This document shows positions 28,363 to 37,117 of a DNA stretch of 64,000 bases, in pieces. The stretch comes from Pseudomonas sp. R28(2017) (GTDB lineage Bacteria > Pseudomonadota > Gammaproteobacteria > Pseudomonadales > Pseudomonadaceae). Below the pieces are notes generated by a model. That model was given only the letters and a program-made list of their open reading frames with translations, did not search any database and was not told the DNA's origin. The translations under genes and the position numbers were made by a program. Position 1 is the stretch's first letter, and each line of letters begins with the position of its first letter. The stretch spans positions 62,001 to 126,000 of the forward strand of contig NZ_NEHW01000003.1 of the NCBI RefSeq assembly GCF_002112505.1, read 5' to 3'.

Positions 28363-29634
28363 ATGTCTGACGTATCGCCGGCCCGCGCCCTGGGCATCGA
28401 CTTCGGCACCTCCAACTCCACGGTCGGCTGGCACCGCCCGGGTGTCGAATCGCTGATCGCCCTGGAAGACGGCAAGATCACCCTGCCGTCGGTGGTGTTC
28501 TTCAACATCGAGGAGCGTCGCCCGGTGTATGGCCGCCTGGCGCTGCACGAGTACCTGGAAGGCTACGAAGGCCGCCTGATGCGCTCGCTCAAGAGCCTGC
28601 TGGGCTCCAAGCTGATCAAGCACGACACCAGCGTGCTGGGCAGCGCCCTGCCGTTCAAGGACCTGCTGGGCATGTTCATCGGCGAGCTGAAAAAACGCGC
28701 CGAGGCTGCCGCCGGTCGTGAATTCGAGCATGTGGTGCTGGGCCGCCCGGTGTTCTTCGTCGACGAAGACCCGGCAGCCGACCAGGAGGCCGAAGACACC
28801 CTGGCCGAGGTGGCACGCAAGATCGGCTTCAAGGACGTGTCGTTCCAGTACGAGCCGATTGCAGCGGCGTTCGACTACGAGTCGGGCATCAGCCGTGAAG
28901 AGCTGGTGCTCATCGTCGATATCGGCGGTGGTACTTCGGACTTTACCTTGATCCGCCTGTCGCCCGAGCGCCACCAGGTGGCCGAGCGCCAGGACGACAT
29001 CCTCGCCACTGGCGGCGTGCACATCGGCGGTACCGACTTCGACAAGCAGTTGAGCCTGCAGGGCGTGATGCCGCTGTTCGGTTACGGTAGCCGGATGAAG
29101 AGCGGCGCGCTGATGCCCACCAGCTACCACCTGAACCTGGCGACCTGGCACACCATCAACGCCCTGTACTCGCAGAAGTCGCAGCTGGCCCTGGGCAGCA
29201 TGCGCTACGACATCGAGGACACGCTGGGCATCGATCGCCTGTTCAAGCTGATCGAAGAACGCGCCGGTCACTGGCTGGCGATGGAAGTGGAGGCCAGCAA
29301 GATCGAGCTGACCGAGCAGGTCAGCCGCCGCGTCGACCTCGGCCGCATCGAGCGCGAGCTGGGTGTGGACCTGACCCGGGTGTTGTTCGAAGAGGCCATC
29401 GAAGGGCTGCTGGAGCGGGTGCGCGGCAGCGTGACCGAGTTGCTGGCCAAGGCTGGCGTGAGCGCGGGCCAGGTCGACACGGTGTTCTTCACCGGCGGTT
29501 CGAGCGGGATTCCGGCATTGCGCAACAGTGTTTCGGCAATGCTGCCGAATGCGCGGCATGTGGAAGGCAACATCTTTGGCAGCATCGGTAGTGGTTTGGC
29601 CATCGAAGCTCGCAAGCGCTACGGCGCAGCCTGA
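28363..29634 (+). CDS. yegD: Hsp70-family protein, YegD type
   Basis: 423 residues: only the actin-like ATPase part of Hsp70, no C-terminal peptide-binding domain (DnaK is about 640). Nucleotide-binding motifs GIDFGTSNSTVGWH (start), VDIGGGTSDFTL (about 188) and FTGGSSGIPALRNSV (about 376) are seen. YegD-type proteins are poorly understood. Divergent from the cbpA-cbpM co-chaperone operon, which suggests a protein quality control role. Confidence 0.88.
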   Translation: MSDVSPARALGIDFGTSNSTVGWHRPGVESLIALEDGKITLPSVVFFNIEERRPVYGRLALHEYLEGYEGRLMRSLKSLLGSKLIKHDTSVLGSALPFKDLLGMFIGELKKRAEAAAGREFEHVVLGRPVFFVDEDPAADQEAEDTLAEVARKIGFKDVSFQYEPIAAAFDYESGISREELVLIVDIGGGTSDFTLIRLSPERHQVAERQDDILATGGVHIGGTDFDKQLSLQGVMPLFGYGSRMKSGALMPTSYHLNLATWHTINALYSQKSQLALGSMRYDIEDTLGIDRLFKLIEERAGHWLAMEVEASKIELTEQVSRRVDLGRIERELGVDLTRVLFEEAIEGLLERVRGSVTELLAKAGVSAGQVDTVFFTGGSSGIPALRNSVSAMLPNARHVEGNIFGSIGSGLAIEARKRYGAA

Positions 29635-29652
29635 CAGATCGGTGTCAGCTTC

Positions 29653-29734
29653 TTCGCGGGCAAGCCCGCTCCCACAGGTATCTCACAAGGCCTGAAGCCT
29701 GTGCAGTACCTGTGGGAGCGGGCTTGCCCGCGAA
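29653..29734. repeat. REP pair between convergent genes
   Basis: Inverted REP copies at 29653-29678 and 29709-29734, between the ends of the Hsp70-like gene and the AI-2E family gene. May serve both as a transcription boundary. Confidence 0.9.
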
Positions 29735-29752
29735 GAGGCCGGCACAGGTAGA

Positions 29753-30760
29753 TCAGACCAGCTCGGCCCGCTTCAGCTCACTCTTCAGGTAGGCGTAATA
29801 CACCGGCCCCGCCACCACCCCCGGCAAGCCGAACGCCGCCTCGAACACCAGCATCGCCAGCAACAGCTCCCAGGCCTTGGCACTGATCTGCCCGCCGACG
29901 ATCTTGGCGTTGAGGAAGTACTCGACCTTGTGGATCACGATCAGGTAACCCAACGCCGCCGCCGCCACCCAGATCGACAACGACATGCCAACGATGGTGA
30001 TCAGGGTGTTGGACATCAGGTTGCCGATCACCGGCAGCAGCCCAAGCAGGAAGGTCAGCACGATCAGCGTCTTGGTCAGCGGCAGGTGCACACCGAACAA
30101 TGGCATCACCACGGCGAGGAAAATGCCGGTGAACGCGGTGTTGAGCATCGAGATCTTGATCTGCGCGAAGACGATGTTGCGAAACGCCTGCACCAGCAGG
30201 TTCAGCCGCTCGAACAGGGCCGCAGCCAGGGGCTTGCGCCGCGAAATGTCGGGGATGCGCTGCAGCGCGATGATGGCGCCGAGGATCATGCCGATCAGCA
30301 GCGTCACGAACATGTGTGCCATGCCCTTGCCCACCAGCTGCAGGTCGCTCAGGTGGCTCTTGATCCAGTCACCGATGGCCACCTTGAACTCCGCCGCACT
30401 GGCCGGCAGGTAGGCCTCGATGAACGGCGGCAGCTGGCTACGGGCGCGTTCGACCAGGGTCATGAACTTGTCCAGCGAGGCGCCGGGGTTCTCGGCCTCG
30501 TGCAGCAGGAAACTGAAGGCACCGGCAATCAGCAGGGTCAGGACGCTGACCACCAGCACACCCAGCAATGCCACCGCCAGCCAGCGCGCACGCTGCCCGG
30601 CAATCAGCGGCTGCAGGCGCGGGGTGAGCATGTTCACCAGCTCGAACACCAGCAGCCCGGCCAGCAGGCTGGGCAGCAATTTCAGGGGCAAGGCCAGCAG
30701 CAGGCCTGCCATGACGATGATCAGGCTGGCCAGGGTAATCTGACGGGGGGTGAAAGTCAT
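29753..30760 (-). CDS. AI-2E family transporter (PerM type)
   Basis: 335 residues with about seven or eight membrane helices. The C-terminal region LTFLLGLLPVIGNLMSNTLITIVG and the VGPVYYAYLKSEL-like ending (AGPVYYAYLKSEL) are typical of the AI-2E exporter superfamily. Members include TqsA/PerM-type proteins and Na+/H+ antiporters, so substrate cannot be assigned here. Single gene. Confidence 0.82.
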   Translation of the reverse strand: MTFTPRQITLASLIIVMAGLLLALPLKLLPSLLAGLLVFELVNMLTPRLQPLIAGQRARWLAVALLGVLVVSVLTLLIAGAFSFLLHEAENPGASLDKFMTLVERARSQLPPFIEAYLPASAAEFKVAIGDWIKSHLSDLQLVGKGMAHMFVTLLIGMILGAIIALQRIPDISRRKPLAAALFERLNLLVQAFRNIVFAQIKISMLNTAFTGIFLAVVMPLFGVHLPLTKTLIVLTFLLGLLPVIGNLMSNTLITIVGMSLSIWVAAAALGYLIVIHKVEYFLNAKIVGGQISAKAWELLLAMLVFEAAFGLPGVVAGPVYYAYLKSELKRAELV

Positions 30761-30830
30761 ACAGCCTCGACGGCAGACAGCGGGAATGCCCGCAGTCTGC
30801 CAGCCTTCAGGACACAGGCATAGGCGCAGG

Positions 30831-31118
30831 TCACTTCTTCTTCAGGCAGTCGCTCATGAACGCCTTGCGTTCGTCACCCTTGAGCGCCTTGGTGCTGGCG
30901 TCGGCGTTGCAGGTCTTCATCTTGTCCTGCTGCGACTGCGGCACATCCTTCTTCAGGCAGGTGCTCATGAACGCCTTGCGTTCATCGCCCTTGAGGGCCT
31001 TGGTGGTGGCGTCAGCGTTGCAGGTTTTCATCTTTTCCTGTTGCGCCGTGTTGGCGGCAAACCCTTGCGCGCTGAACAACAGGGCCAGCGCCAGCAGCGG
31101 CATGTGCAGCATTTTCAT
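30831..31118 (-). CDS. PsiF-repeat periplasmic protein
   Basis: 95 residues from ATG 31118 (GGAG eight bases upstream). Signal peptide about 1-22 (cut near GFA-ANT). Two near-identical PsiF repeats of about 34 residues, each with MKTCNADA(T/S)TKALKGDER and KAFMSxCLKK, with paired cysteines. PsiF is a phosphate-starvation-induced protein in E. coli; its function is unknown. The nucleotide repeats are also close to identical. Confidence 0.85.
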   Translation of the reverse strand: MKMLHMPLLALALLFSAQGFAANTAQQEKMKTCNADATTKALKGDERKAFMSTCLKKDVPQSQQDKMKTCNADASTKALKGDERKAFMSDCLKKK

Positions 31119-31258
31119 GGAGTGGTCTCCTTGACTCCGTGCCCGATGCACGGACATGCGCCTGAGTGTAGACAAGATTTTTTACATTTTGCCCGGGCAT
31201 GGGCCTTCATAATGGCCAGCCAAGGCGTCACTGCCGAAACGAAAGAGTCTGTTGCTGC

Positions 31259-32131
31259 ATGAATTACGCGTTTCCCCTTTTCGCCATCCTCATCTGGGCC
31301 GGTAACACCGTGGTCACCAAGATGTCGGCCGGCGCCATCTACCCTGCCGAAATCGGCTTCTACCGCTGGCTGCTGGCCGGCGCACTGTTCACCCCGTTCC
31401 TGCTGCCCGCCGTGTGGCGCAATCGTGCGGCCATCCGCCCGCACCTGGGCAAGGTGGCCATCCTTGGCGTGCTGGGCATGGCCGTGTACCAGAGCCTGGC
31501 GTACTTCGCCGCCGGCATCACCAGCGCCACCAACATGGGCATCATCCTCTCGCTGATGCCGCTGATGTCGCTGGCCCTGTCCATCGCCTGGCTGGGCCAG
31601 CGCTTGAGCTACGGCGCCCTGGCAGGTGCCGTGGTGTCGTTCGTCGGCGTGCTCGAAGTGGTTTCCGCCGGCCAGCCGGGCATCTTGCTGGAACACGGCT
31701 TGAACAGCGGCGACCTGCTGATGCTGGTAGCGACCCTGGCCTACGCGCTGTACAGCTTCCTGTTGAAGAAATGGCAGCTACGCCTGCCGCCGTTGCAGCT
31801 GCTGTACCTGCAAGTGCTGGTGGCCATCTTGGTGTTGCTGCCGCTGTTCCTGCTCTCGGACAAGACCGGCCTGAACGGCCACAACATCGGCCTGGTGCTG
31901 TACGCCTGCGTGCTCGCCTCGATGATTGCGCCGCTGGTGTGGATGCAGGCCGTGCATCGCCTGGGGCCAAGCCGTACCACGTTGTTCTTCAACCTGCTGC
32001 CGGTGGTGACCGCTTTGATTGCCGCAGTGGTCCTCGACGAACGACTGGCCAGCTATCACCTGATCGGTGGCCTGCTGACCTTGGCCGGGGTCATCCTGGC
32101 CGAGCGCTGGACCACCCCGGTACGCCGCTAG
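31259..32131 (+). CDS. DMT-superfamily transporter, EamA type
   Basis: 290 residues from ATG 31259, ten membrane helices in two EamA repeats (about 1-140 and 145-285). FAILIWAGNTVVTKMSAG at the start and IGGLLTLAGVILAERW at the end are typical. Drug/metabolite exporter of unknown substrate. The stop overlaps the convergent lipase stop (CTAG). The 140-nt region between this and the PsiF gene must hold both divergent promoters; none is clear. Confidence 0.85.
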   Translation: MNYAFPLFAILIWAGNTVVTKMSAGAIYPAEIGFYRWLLAGALFTPFLLPAVWRNRAAIRPHLGKVAILGVLGMAVYQSLAYFAAGITSATNMGIILSLMPLMSLALSIAWLGQRLSYGALAGAVVSFVGVLEVVSAGQPGILLEHGLNSGDLLMLVATLAYALYSFLLKKWQLRLPPLQLLYLQVLVAILVLLPLFLLSDKTGLNGHNIGLVLYACVLASMIAPLVWMQAVHRLGPSRTTLFFNLLPVVTALIAAVVLDERLASYHLIGGLLTLAGVILAERWTTPVRR

Positions 32132-33018
32132 AGCCCGGCTGCCTTGAGCCGCGCCGCATGTTCGGTGAACAGCCGCAGCGGCTCGGCGCCCTTGCCCACG
32201 GCGCCTAACGACTGGTTGACAATATCCAGGTGATCGAGCGGAAAATCATCACCGATCACCTGCCCCAGGTGCGAACTGAAACGCCCGACCATGCCATCGC
32301 AATGGCCCTTTTCCCTGACGAAACTGCGCGCGAACAGCCGGCAGAAGCGGTTGCTGCCGTCGAAGCGGTTGCGCCCCTGGTCGGTCAGCCCCGGCTGCAA
32401 GGTGCCGGACCAGGAGTAGTAGCGCACGCCGTTGACCTCATACGCCCCCTCCCCGCCCCAGGTATCCGGCAGGCCCTGTGGATAAACCTGGTTGAACAGG
32501 GCCACGCCGGCGCTGGTCAGGGCCTTGTGCGAAGCATGCACGTCGACCGGCAGCGGGTCGCGCCGCCAGCCGGTTTCCAGCCATACCAGCAACACCGCGA
32601 GGCCATGCAGGATGGCCTTCAGGATGCGCCCCTGGGGTGAATCACCCGGCGCCGTGCGCGCCAGGTGATCGGCCAGCTCCGAACCATGATTCGGCCCCGC
32701 CACCGAAGTGACCGAGGCCACCCGATCCGGCCGCCTGGCCGCCGCATAACGCGCGTTCAGCGCCCCCTGGCTATGGCCGATGAGGTTGACCTTTGCCGCG
32801 CCGGTACGCTGGCAGATGTCTTCGATGATTGCCAGCAACTGCTCACCGCGCACCTCGTTGGAATGCAGTGGCGAGACCTGTACCGGGAAGACCTGCGCGC
32901 CACCCTTGCGCAACGCCGGCACGATGCCGAACCAGTACGGGTAGAGCAGCACCCGGACAAAGCCGAGCATGCCTGGCACCAGCACCAACGGGTATCGCGT
33001 GGCCAATTCCTGCTGCAT
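32128..33018 (-). CDS. Family I triacylglycerol lipase without signal peptide or disulfide
   Basis: 296 residues from ATG 33018 (AAAGGGG upstream). Alpha/beta hydrolase with oxyanion segment YPLVLVPGMLGF, nucleophile elbow GHSQG (Ser), acid CDGMVG (Asp) and DHLDIVNQ (His), and the LipA-like stretches GEGAYEVNGVRYYSWSG and FSSHLGQVIGDD. Compared with P. aeruginosa LipA it lacks a signal peptide, and the two disulfide cysteines are replaced (TWGGEGAY and GRFSSHLG). No foldase gene lies nearby. This fits the foldase-independent subgroup of family I.1; probably cytosolic or not exported by Sec (inference). Confidence 0.85.
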   Translation of the reverse strand: MQQELATRYPLVLVPGMLGFVRVLLYPYWFGIVPALRKGGAQVFPVQVSPLHSNEVRGEQLLAIIEDICQRTGAAKVNLIGHSQGALNARYAAARRPDRVASVTSVAGPNHGSELADHLARTAPGDSPQGRILKAILHGLAVLLVWLETGWRRDPLPVDVHASHKALTSAGVALFNQVYPQGLPDTWGGEGAYEVNGVRYYSWSGTLQPGLTDQGRNRFDGSNRFCRLFARSFVREKGHCDGMVGRFSSHLGQVIGDDFPLDHLDIVNQSLGAVGKGAEPLRLFTEHAARLKAAGL

Positions 33019-33142
33019 GGTTTGAGCCCCTTTCCATGGACGATCGGCCAACACTAGCGCCGCTTCGGTGACCATCGCAATCGAACTCCTGATGCACCGT
33101 GCGGTTCCAAACCAGAACAGACCCTTTGCAAGGAGCGGGACC

Positions 33143-33484
33143 ATGTACAAGCAGACCCTGGCAATCCTTCTGGCAGGTGTGGCCCTGGCCGGTTGCAGCA
33201 ACCGCCCAGAGAACCCGGTGGACTATGTCACCTACCGTGACGAGCCGCTGGTCAAGCAGGTGGAAAACGGCATGACCATGCAGAAAGTCATCGCCATCGG
33301 CGGCAGCCCGTCGAACGCGATCGACCTGCCCCACGGCGGCACCTGCAACGACTACATCCTCAACCGCGACGGCCACCAGCAACCGTACTACGTGCGCTTC
33401 GACGCCACCGGCCATGTCGATGCCAAGGGCTTCAAGACCTGCAAGCAACGAGAAGAGGACAGCAAAGCCGCCCACGGCGCTTGA
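33143..33484 (+). CDS. osmE: Osmotically inducible lipoprotein OsmE
   Basis: 113 residues from ATG 33143 (AAGGAG upstream). Lipoprotein signal with lipobox LAGC (LAGVALAGCSNRP, about 12-24), then a SmpA/OmlA fold domain with VENGMTMQKVIAIGG and CNDYILNRDG. OsmE-type proteins are outer- or inner-membrane-anchored and osmotically induced. 48 nt before the ferritin-like gene on the same strand. Confidence 0.85.
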   Translation: MYKQTLAILLAGVALAGCSNRPENPVDYVTYRDEPLVKQVENGMTMQKVIAIGGSPSNAIDLPHGGTCNDYILNRDGHQQPYYVRFDATGHVDAKGFKTCKQREEDSKAAHGA

Positions 33485-33532
33485 GCCCCCTACCTACCGT
33501 GAACACCCGTCCTGATCTGTGTGGAGACAATC

Positions 33533-34063
33533 ATGAGCAACGTTGAACTGACCGATGTGCAAACCCTGCGCGAGCGTGCCCGTCAGCATGTCGAGCAAGG
33601 CGCGGTGACCGAGGGCTACCACGCCGACCGCCAGGAAATCCTGCGCCTGCTCAACGAATCGCTGGCCACCGAGCTGGTCTGCGTGCTGCGCTACAAACGC
33701 CATTACTTTATGGCCAGCGGCATCAAGGCCAGTGTGGCAGCCAGCGAATTCCTCGAACACGCGAATCAGGAAGCCGAGCACGCCGACAAACTGGCCGAGC
33801 GCATCGTGCAGCTGGGCGGCGAGCCGGACTTCAACCCGGACAACCTGACCAAGAACTCCCATGCGCAGTATGTAGCCGGCAGCTCGCTGAAGGAGATGGT
33901 GCTGGAGGACCTGGTGGCCGAGCGGATTGCCATCGACAGCTATCGCGAGATCATTCAGTACATTGGCGATAAAGACCCGACCACGCGACGGATCTTCGAA
34001 GATATCCTGGCCCAGGAAGAAGAGCACGCGGACGACATGTCCGATCTGCTTCAAGGGCTTTAA
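33533..34063 (+). CDS. Ferritin-like (Dps/bacterioferritin-type) protein
   Basis: 176 residues from ATG 33533 (GTGGAG just upstream supplies the ribosome site). Four-helix bundle with metal ligands in LLNESLATELVCVLRYKRHY, EHANQEAEHADKLAERI and DILAQEEEHADDM (E...ExxH pattern repeated), as in bacterioferritin-like Dps proteins of Pseudomonas. Iron storage or oxidative protection in the cytosol. A strong hairpin follows. Confidence 0.87.
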   Translation: MSNVELTDVQTLRERARQHVEQGAVTEGYHADRQEILRLLNESLATELVCVLRYKRHYFMASGIKASVAASEFLEHANQEAEHADKLAERIVQLGGEPDFNPDNLTKNSHAQYVAGSSLKEMVLEDLVAERIAIDSYREIIQYIGDKDPTTRRIFEDILAQEEEHADDMSDLLQGL

Positions 34064-34065
34064 TC

Positions 34066-34091
34066 GCAGGGGCCGCTTTGCGGCCCCCTGC
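34066..34091. terminator. Bidirectional terminator between the ferritin-like gene and asmA
   Basis: GCAGGGGCCGC-ttt-GCGGCCCCCTGC (one bulged base) starts 3 nt after the ferritin-like stop and touches the asmA stop. Plus-strand sequence after it is T-rich (TATTTCTGCTTTTTC). Confidence 0.7.
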
Positions 34092-36157
34092 TATTTCTGC
34101 TTTTTCACCGCAGCCGGCGCCTTGCCGGCTTTCATCTGCTGCAGCAACGGCGTGCACTGGTTGGGCTCATCACCGCTGCTGGGCGCCACCAGCGCCAGCA
34201 ACCCGGCAGCCGGCCCGGCCACCACCCCCAACGCCACCATCCCCGCCCCGCGCAAGGCCAGCGGCACCGCCTGCACCCCCGCACTCGGCTTGACGAACGG
34301 CCCACGCACATACAGCGGTGAACGCAACGAGAACAACCGCAGCCCCTTGGATTCCGGGGTGATCTTCAAATCCAGCTGTTCACTGGCAAAGTTGGCCGTG
34401 CCGTTGATGTAGATGATCGCGTTCTCGGTGTCGAAGATGAACAGCCGCGTGGTTGCCAGCCCGTCCTTGATCCCCACGTCCGCCGCCGCGCAGTTGATCT
34501 TCACGTCTTCATCGCCGAACAGTTTGCCAACCACATAGTTGCCCACATTGAGCCCGGCAATCTCCATCAGGCTGCGGCTGATGGCGCCGTCATTGATCAG
34601 TAAACGCAGGTTGCCGTTGGCCGTGCCCAGCAACGCCGCCACCGAGTTGCCACGGCCACTGATGTCGGCATCGCCGTTGAGCTCGCCGAAACTGGTCTGC
34701 ATCGGCGCAAAACCGGGGAACAGCTGCTTGAGCTTGAAGCCACGCGCGGTCAGCTGGGCGCGCCCCTGCAGCGGTACGTTGCGACCGTCCAGGCGGATAT
34801 TGGAGTCCAGGCTGCCACCTGCCACGCCAAAGCGCAGCGGCTCCAGGCGCAGCAGGCCGTCATCGAGGATCACGTGGGCGGACAGGTCGTTGAATGGCAG
34901 CTTTTCACTGTGCACGATGCGCTTGCCGGTAAAGCTGACGTCGGCGTCCATGGCGCGCCAGCGTTCGGTGCGGAACTCCTCCACCGGCAGCACCTTGTCG
35001 GCCGGCTGCTTGCTGGCACCGCCGCGGGCTTTCTGCTCGGCATTGGAGTCGGCGCCGATCAGCGGCGCCAGGTCCTTGAACAGCAGCTGGTTGGATACCA
35101 GGTTGCCGGACAGCTTGGGCCGTGGCTGGCTGGCGACGAAGGCCAGGTCGCCATGGATATCGCTGTCTCCGATCTTGCCGTTGAAGCCCTGGTAATTGAA
35201 GGTCGCGCCTTCGGCCGCATGCAGGTTGGCGCTGAGCCGGCCGTCGGTGGAATAGGCCGGGGTGTCGGGCAGCGTCACACCGGTCAGCGGGTAGAGGTTG
35301 CCCAGGCTGGCACCGGACAGGCGCAAGCGCAGGTCCAGCGCGCCGAGGTTGCGCGGGTCGGTCAGGGTGCCGGCGAGCACCACATGGGTATCGGCGATGC
35401 GCACGTCAGCCTGCAACGGGAACGGCTGGCTGGCGTCCTGCAGCGCCAGCAGGCCGCCGATCTTGCCGGTGCCGGATACCGGCTGGCCTTTGTAGCGGCC
35501 CTGGGCCTTGAGCCCGAACGCATAATCCTGGGCGCCCCCAGCTTTGTCGGCGCTGGCCTTGCCGACGATGTCGCTGAAAGGGATCGGTTTGCCGAGCGGG
35601 TCGATCTGCACCTTCATGCTGGTTTTCAAGGTCTGGTCGTCGAAGCTGACATTGCCTTGGTCGAAGCCGATGGCCCCGATGTCCAGCTGCCACTTGGACG
35701 GTTCCTCGTTCTCATCCTTCGGGCCGAAGTCGAAGGTCCAGTTGGCACGGCCATCGGCCAGCCGCGTCAGGCTTGCGGTGGGCCTGGTCAGGTCGATGCG
35801 CGGGATGCTGATCTGCTGGAATACCAGCGGCAGCGGCGCCAGGCGGAACTCCACACGCTCAAGGCCGACCATCTTCGGCTCCTTCAGCCAGTCGGGGTTG
35901 CCCAGGGTCAGGTCTTCGGCAATGAAGTGCGGCCACGGCACCCAGGCGCGCCAGCCGCCTTCTTCCGGCTCGGTGCGCCAGTGCACGGCGAGGTTGCCAT
36001 TGATCGCGAACGGCCGGTGCAAGGCCTCGGACACCTTCTCGTTGAGCAACGGCTTGACGCGGTTCCAGTCGAAGGTGGCGATTATCACGACCAGGATCGC
36101 CAGGAGGGTCAACAAGGTGGTTAAGGTCCAGACGAGGATTCTGGCGGGACGCGTCAT
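34091..36157 (-). CDS. AsmA-family protein
   Basis: 688 residues from ATG 36157 (AGGAG upstream); the open frame continues upstream but without gene-like content. One N-terminal membrane helix (ILVWTLTTLLTLLAILVVII, about 7-26) followed by a long periplasmic beta-rich AsmA region and a C-terminal AsmA_2 domain (GxxxALLGTANGNLRLLINDGAI). AsmA-like proteins are thought to move phospholipids across the envelope or affect outer-membrane assembly. Single gene, convergent with the ferritin-like gene. Confidence 0.87.
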   Translation of the reverse strand: MTRPARILVWTLTTLLTLLAILVVIIATFDWNRVKPLLNEKVSEALHRPFAINGNLAVHWRTEPEEGGWRAWVPWPHFIAEDLTLGNPDWLKEPKMVGLERVEFRLAPLPLVFQQISIPRIDLTRPTASLTRLADGRANWTFDFGPKDENEEPSKWQLDIGAIGFDQGNVSFDDQTLKTSMKVQIDPLGKPIPFSDIVGKASADKAGGAQDYAFGLKAQGRYKGQPVSGTGKIGGLLALQDASQPFPLQADVRIADTHVVLAGTLTDPRNLGALDLRLRLSGASLGNLYPLTGVTLPDTPAYSTDGRLSANLHAAEGATFNYQGFNGKIGDSDIHGDLAFVASQPRPKLSGNLVSNQLLFKDLAPLIGADSNAEQKARGGASKQPADKVLPVEEFRTERWRAMDADVSFTGKRIVHSEKLPFNDLSAHVILDDGLLRLEPLRFGVAGGSLDSNIRLDGRNVPLQGRAQLTARGFKLKQLFPGFAPMQTSFGELNGDADISGRGNSVAALLGTANGNLRLLINDGAISRSLMEIAGLNVGNYVVGKLFGDEDVKINCAAADVGIKDGLATTRLFIFDTENAIIYINGTANFASEQLDLKITPESKGLRLFSLRSPLYVRGPFVKPSAGVQAVPLALRGAGMVALGVVAGPAAGLLALVAPSSGDEPNQCTPLLQQMKAGKAPAAVKKQK

Positions 36158-36225
36158 TGCGTGATTCTCCTGACGGCATGGCATGAAGCGGGCGCAACGA
36201 TGGCACTCAATATCTCGGACTGACG

Positions 36226-36242
36226 AAAACCCGCTGGGTTTT
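36226..36242. other. AT-flanked hairpin upstream of asmA
   Basis: AAAACCC-gct-GGGTTTT lies 69 nt upstream of the asmA ATG. It has terminator shape in both directions. The rest of the 340-nt gap 36158-36497 shows no confident promoter and no gene. Confidence 0.4.
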
Positions 36243-36497
36243 ATCGGAGACGGCCATGATAGCGAGTTTTTTCTGCCTTCCTGCTTGGTTTTGGCCCTTG
36301 CCCCGCAGCAGGTGTTACCTCTATCGATTACCGGCAAAAAGCCATACAGCGCGACACAACCACCGAAATAGAGCCATCGAGCAACGCTATCAATACCGTC
36401 GATTGTTACCATTACCCGTATGAACTTCTCTCTGGCGTCACCGGGCGTAGCATTGGCTTCGTACCCACTTTCCAGCCCCCGAGAGGAGCACCGAACC

Positions 36498-36995
36498 ATG
36501 AAACGCACTCTGCTGTCCCTGACCCTGTCCATCCTGGCTGCCAACGCCTTCGCCCTGCCAGCGGCCGACCAGCACCTGACCGCCGAATCGCGCTCCAGCG
36601 CAGCTGAAATCGCCCAACCGCTGAACACCGTTGCCGAAGGTGGTTCGGACCGCCTGATCGAACGTAGTGGCCGTGTTGCCGAAGGTGGCTCGGACCGCCT
36701 GATCGAACGCAGTGGCCGTGTTGCCGAAGGTGGCTCGGACCGCCTGATCGAACGCAGTGGCCGTGTTGCCGAAGGTGGCTCGGACCGCTTGATCGAACGC
36801 AGTGGCCGTGTTGCCGAAGGTGGCTCGGACCGCTTGATCGAACGCAGTGGCCGTGTTGCCGAAGGTGGCTCGGACCGCCTGATCGAACGCAGTGGCCGTG
36901 TTGCCGAAGGTGGCTCTGACCGCCTGATCGAACGCAGTGGCCGTGTTGCCGAAGGTGGTTCGGATCGCCTGGTTGAAATCAGTCATGTGAGCTGA
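36498..36995 (+). CDS. Secreted protein made of eight 15-residue tandem repeats
   Basis: 165 residues from ATG 36498 (GAGAGGAG upstream). Signal peptide 1-20 (LLSLTLSILAANAFA), a linker to residue 44, then eight tandem units of consensus VAEGGSDRLIERSGR (residues 45-164); only the last differs (RLVEISHVS). Units 2-7 are almost identical at DNA level, pointing to recent expansion. Each unit is charged with a GGSD turn, so a solenoid or disordered chain in the periplasm or outside is possible. I do not recognise a family with known function. A perfect terminator follows, so it is a single-gene unit. Confidence 0.8.
   Translation: MKRTLLSLTLSILAANAFALPAADQHLTAESRSSAAEIAQPLNTVAEGGSDRLIERSGRVAEGGSDRLIERSGRVAEGGSDRLIERSGRVAEGGSDRLIERSGRVAEGGSDRLIERSGRVAEGGSDRLIERSGRVAEGGSDRLIERSGRVAEGGSDRLVEISHVS
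36630..36989 (+). repeat. 45-bp tandem repeat array, eight units
   Basis: Units begin at 36630, 36675, 36720, 36765, 36810, 36855, 36900 and 36945, each starting GTTGCCGAAGG. Period 45 keeps the reading frame, so copy number can change without a frameshift. The antisense strand also stays open across the array for the same reason. Confidence 0.95.
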
Positions 36996-37045
36996 TTGCC
37001 ATGGCCGAAAAGAACAATCTCTGTCACACCGCTTGCTCCCCTCCC

Positions 37046-37077
37046 AGCCCGGTCCATTGACCGGGCTTCGTTTTTTT
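37046..37077 (+). terminator. Rho-independent terminator after the repeat-protein gene
   Basis: AGCCCGGTC-catt-GACCGGGCT, a perfect 9-bp stem, followed by TCGTTTTTTT. Located 51 nt after the stop. Confidence 0.9.
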
Positions 37078-37117
37078 ATCTAGAGTGCCCAGCCTCACCG
37101 TCACAGAAGCCCGCCCC

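Noticed and set aside
36630..36989. Regular repeats as a CRISPR array
   Set aside because: The 45-bp units are contiguous and coding with no unique spacers.
37000..37059. 19-codon frame after the repeat-protein gene
   Set aside because: Runs into the terminator stem and has no ribosome site.
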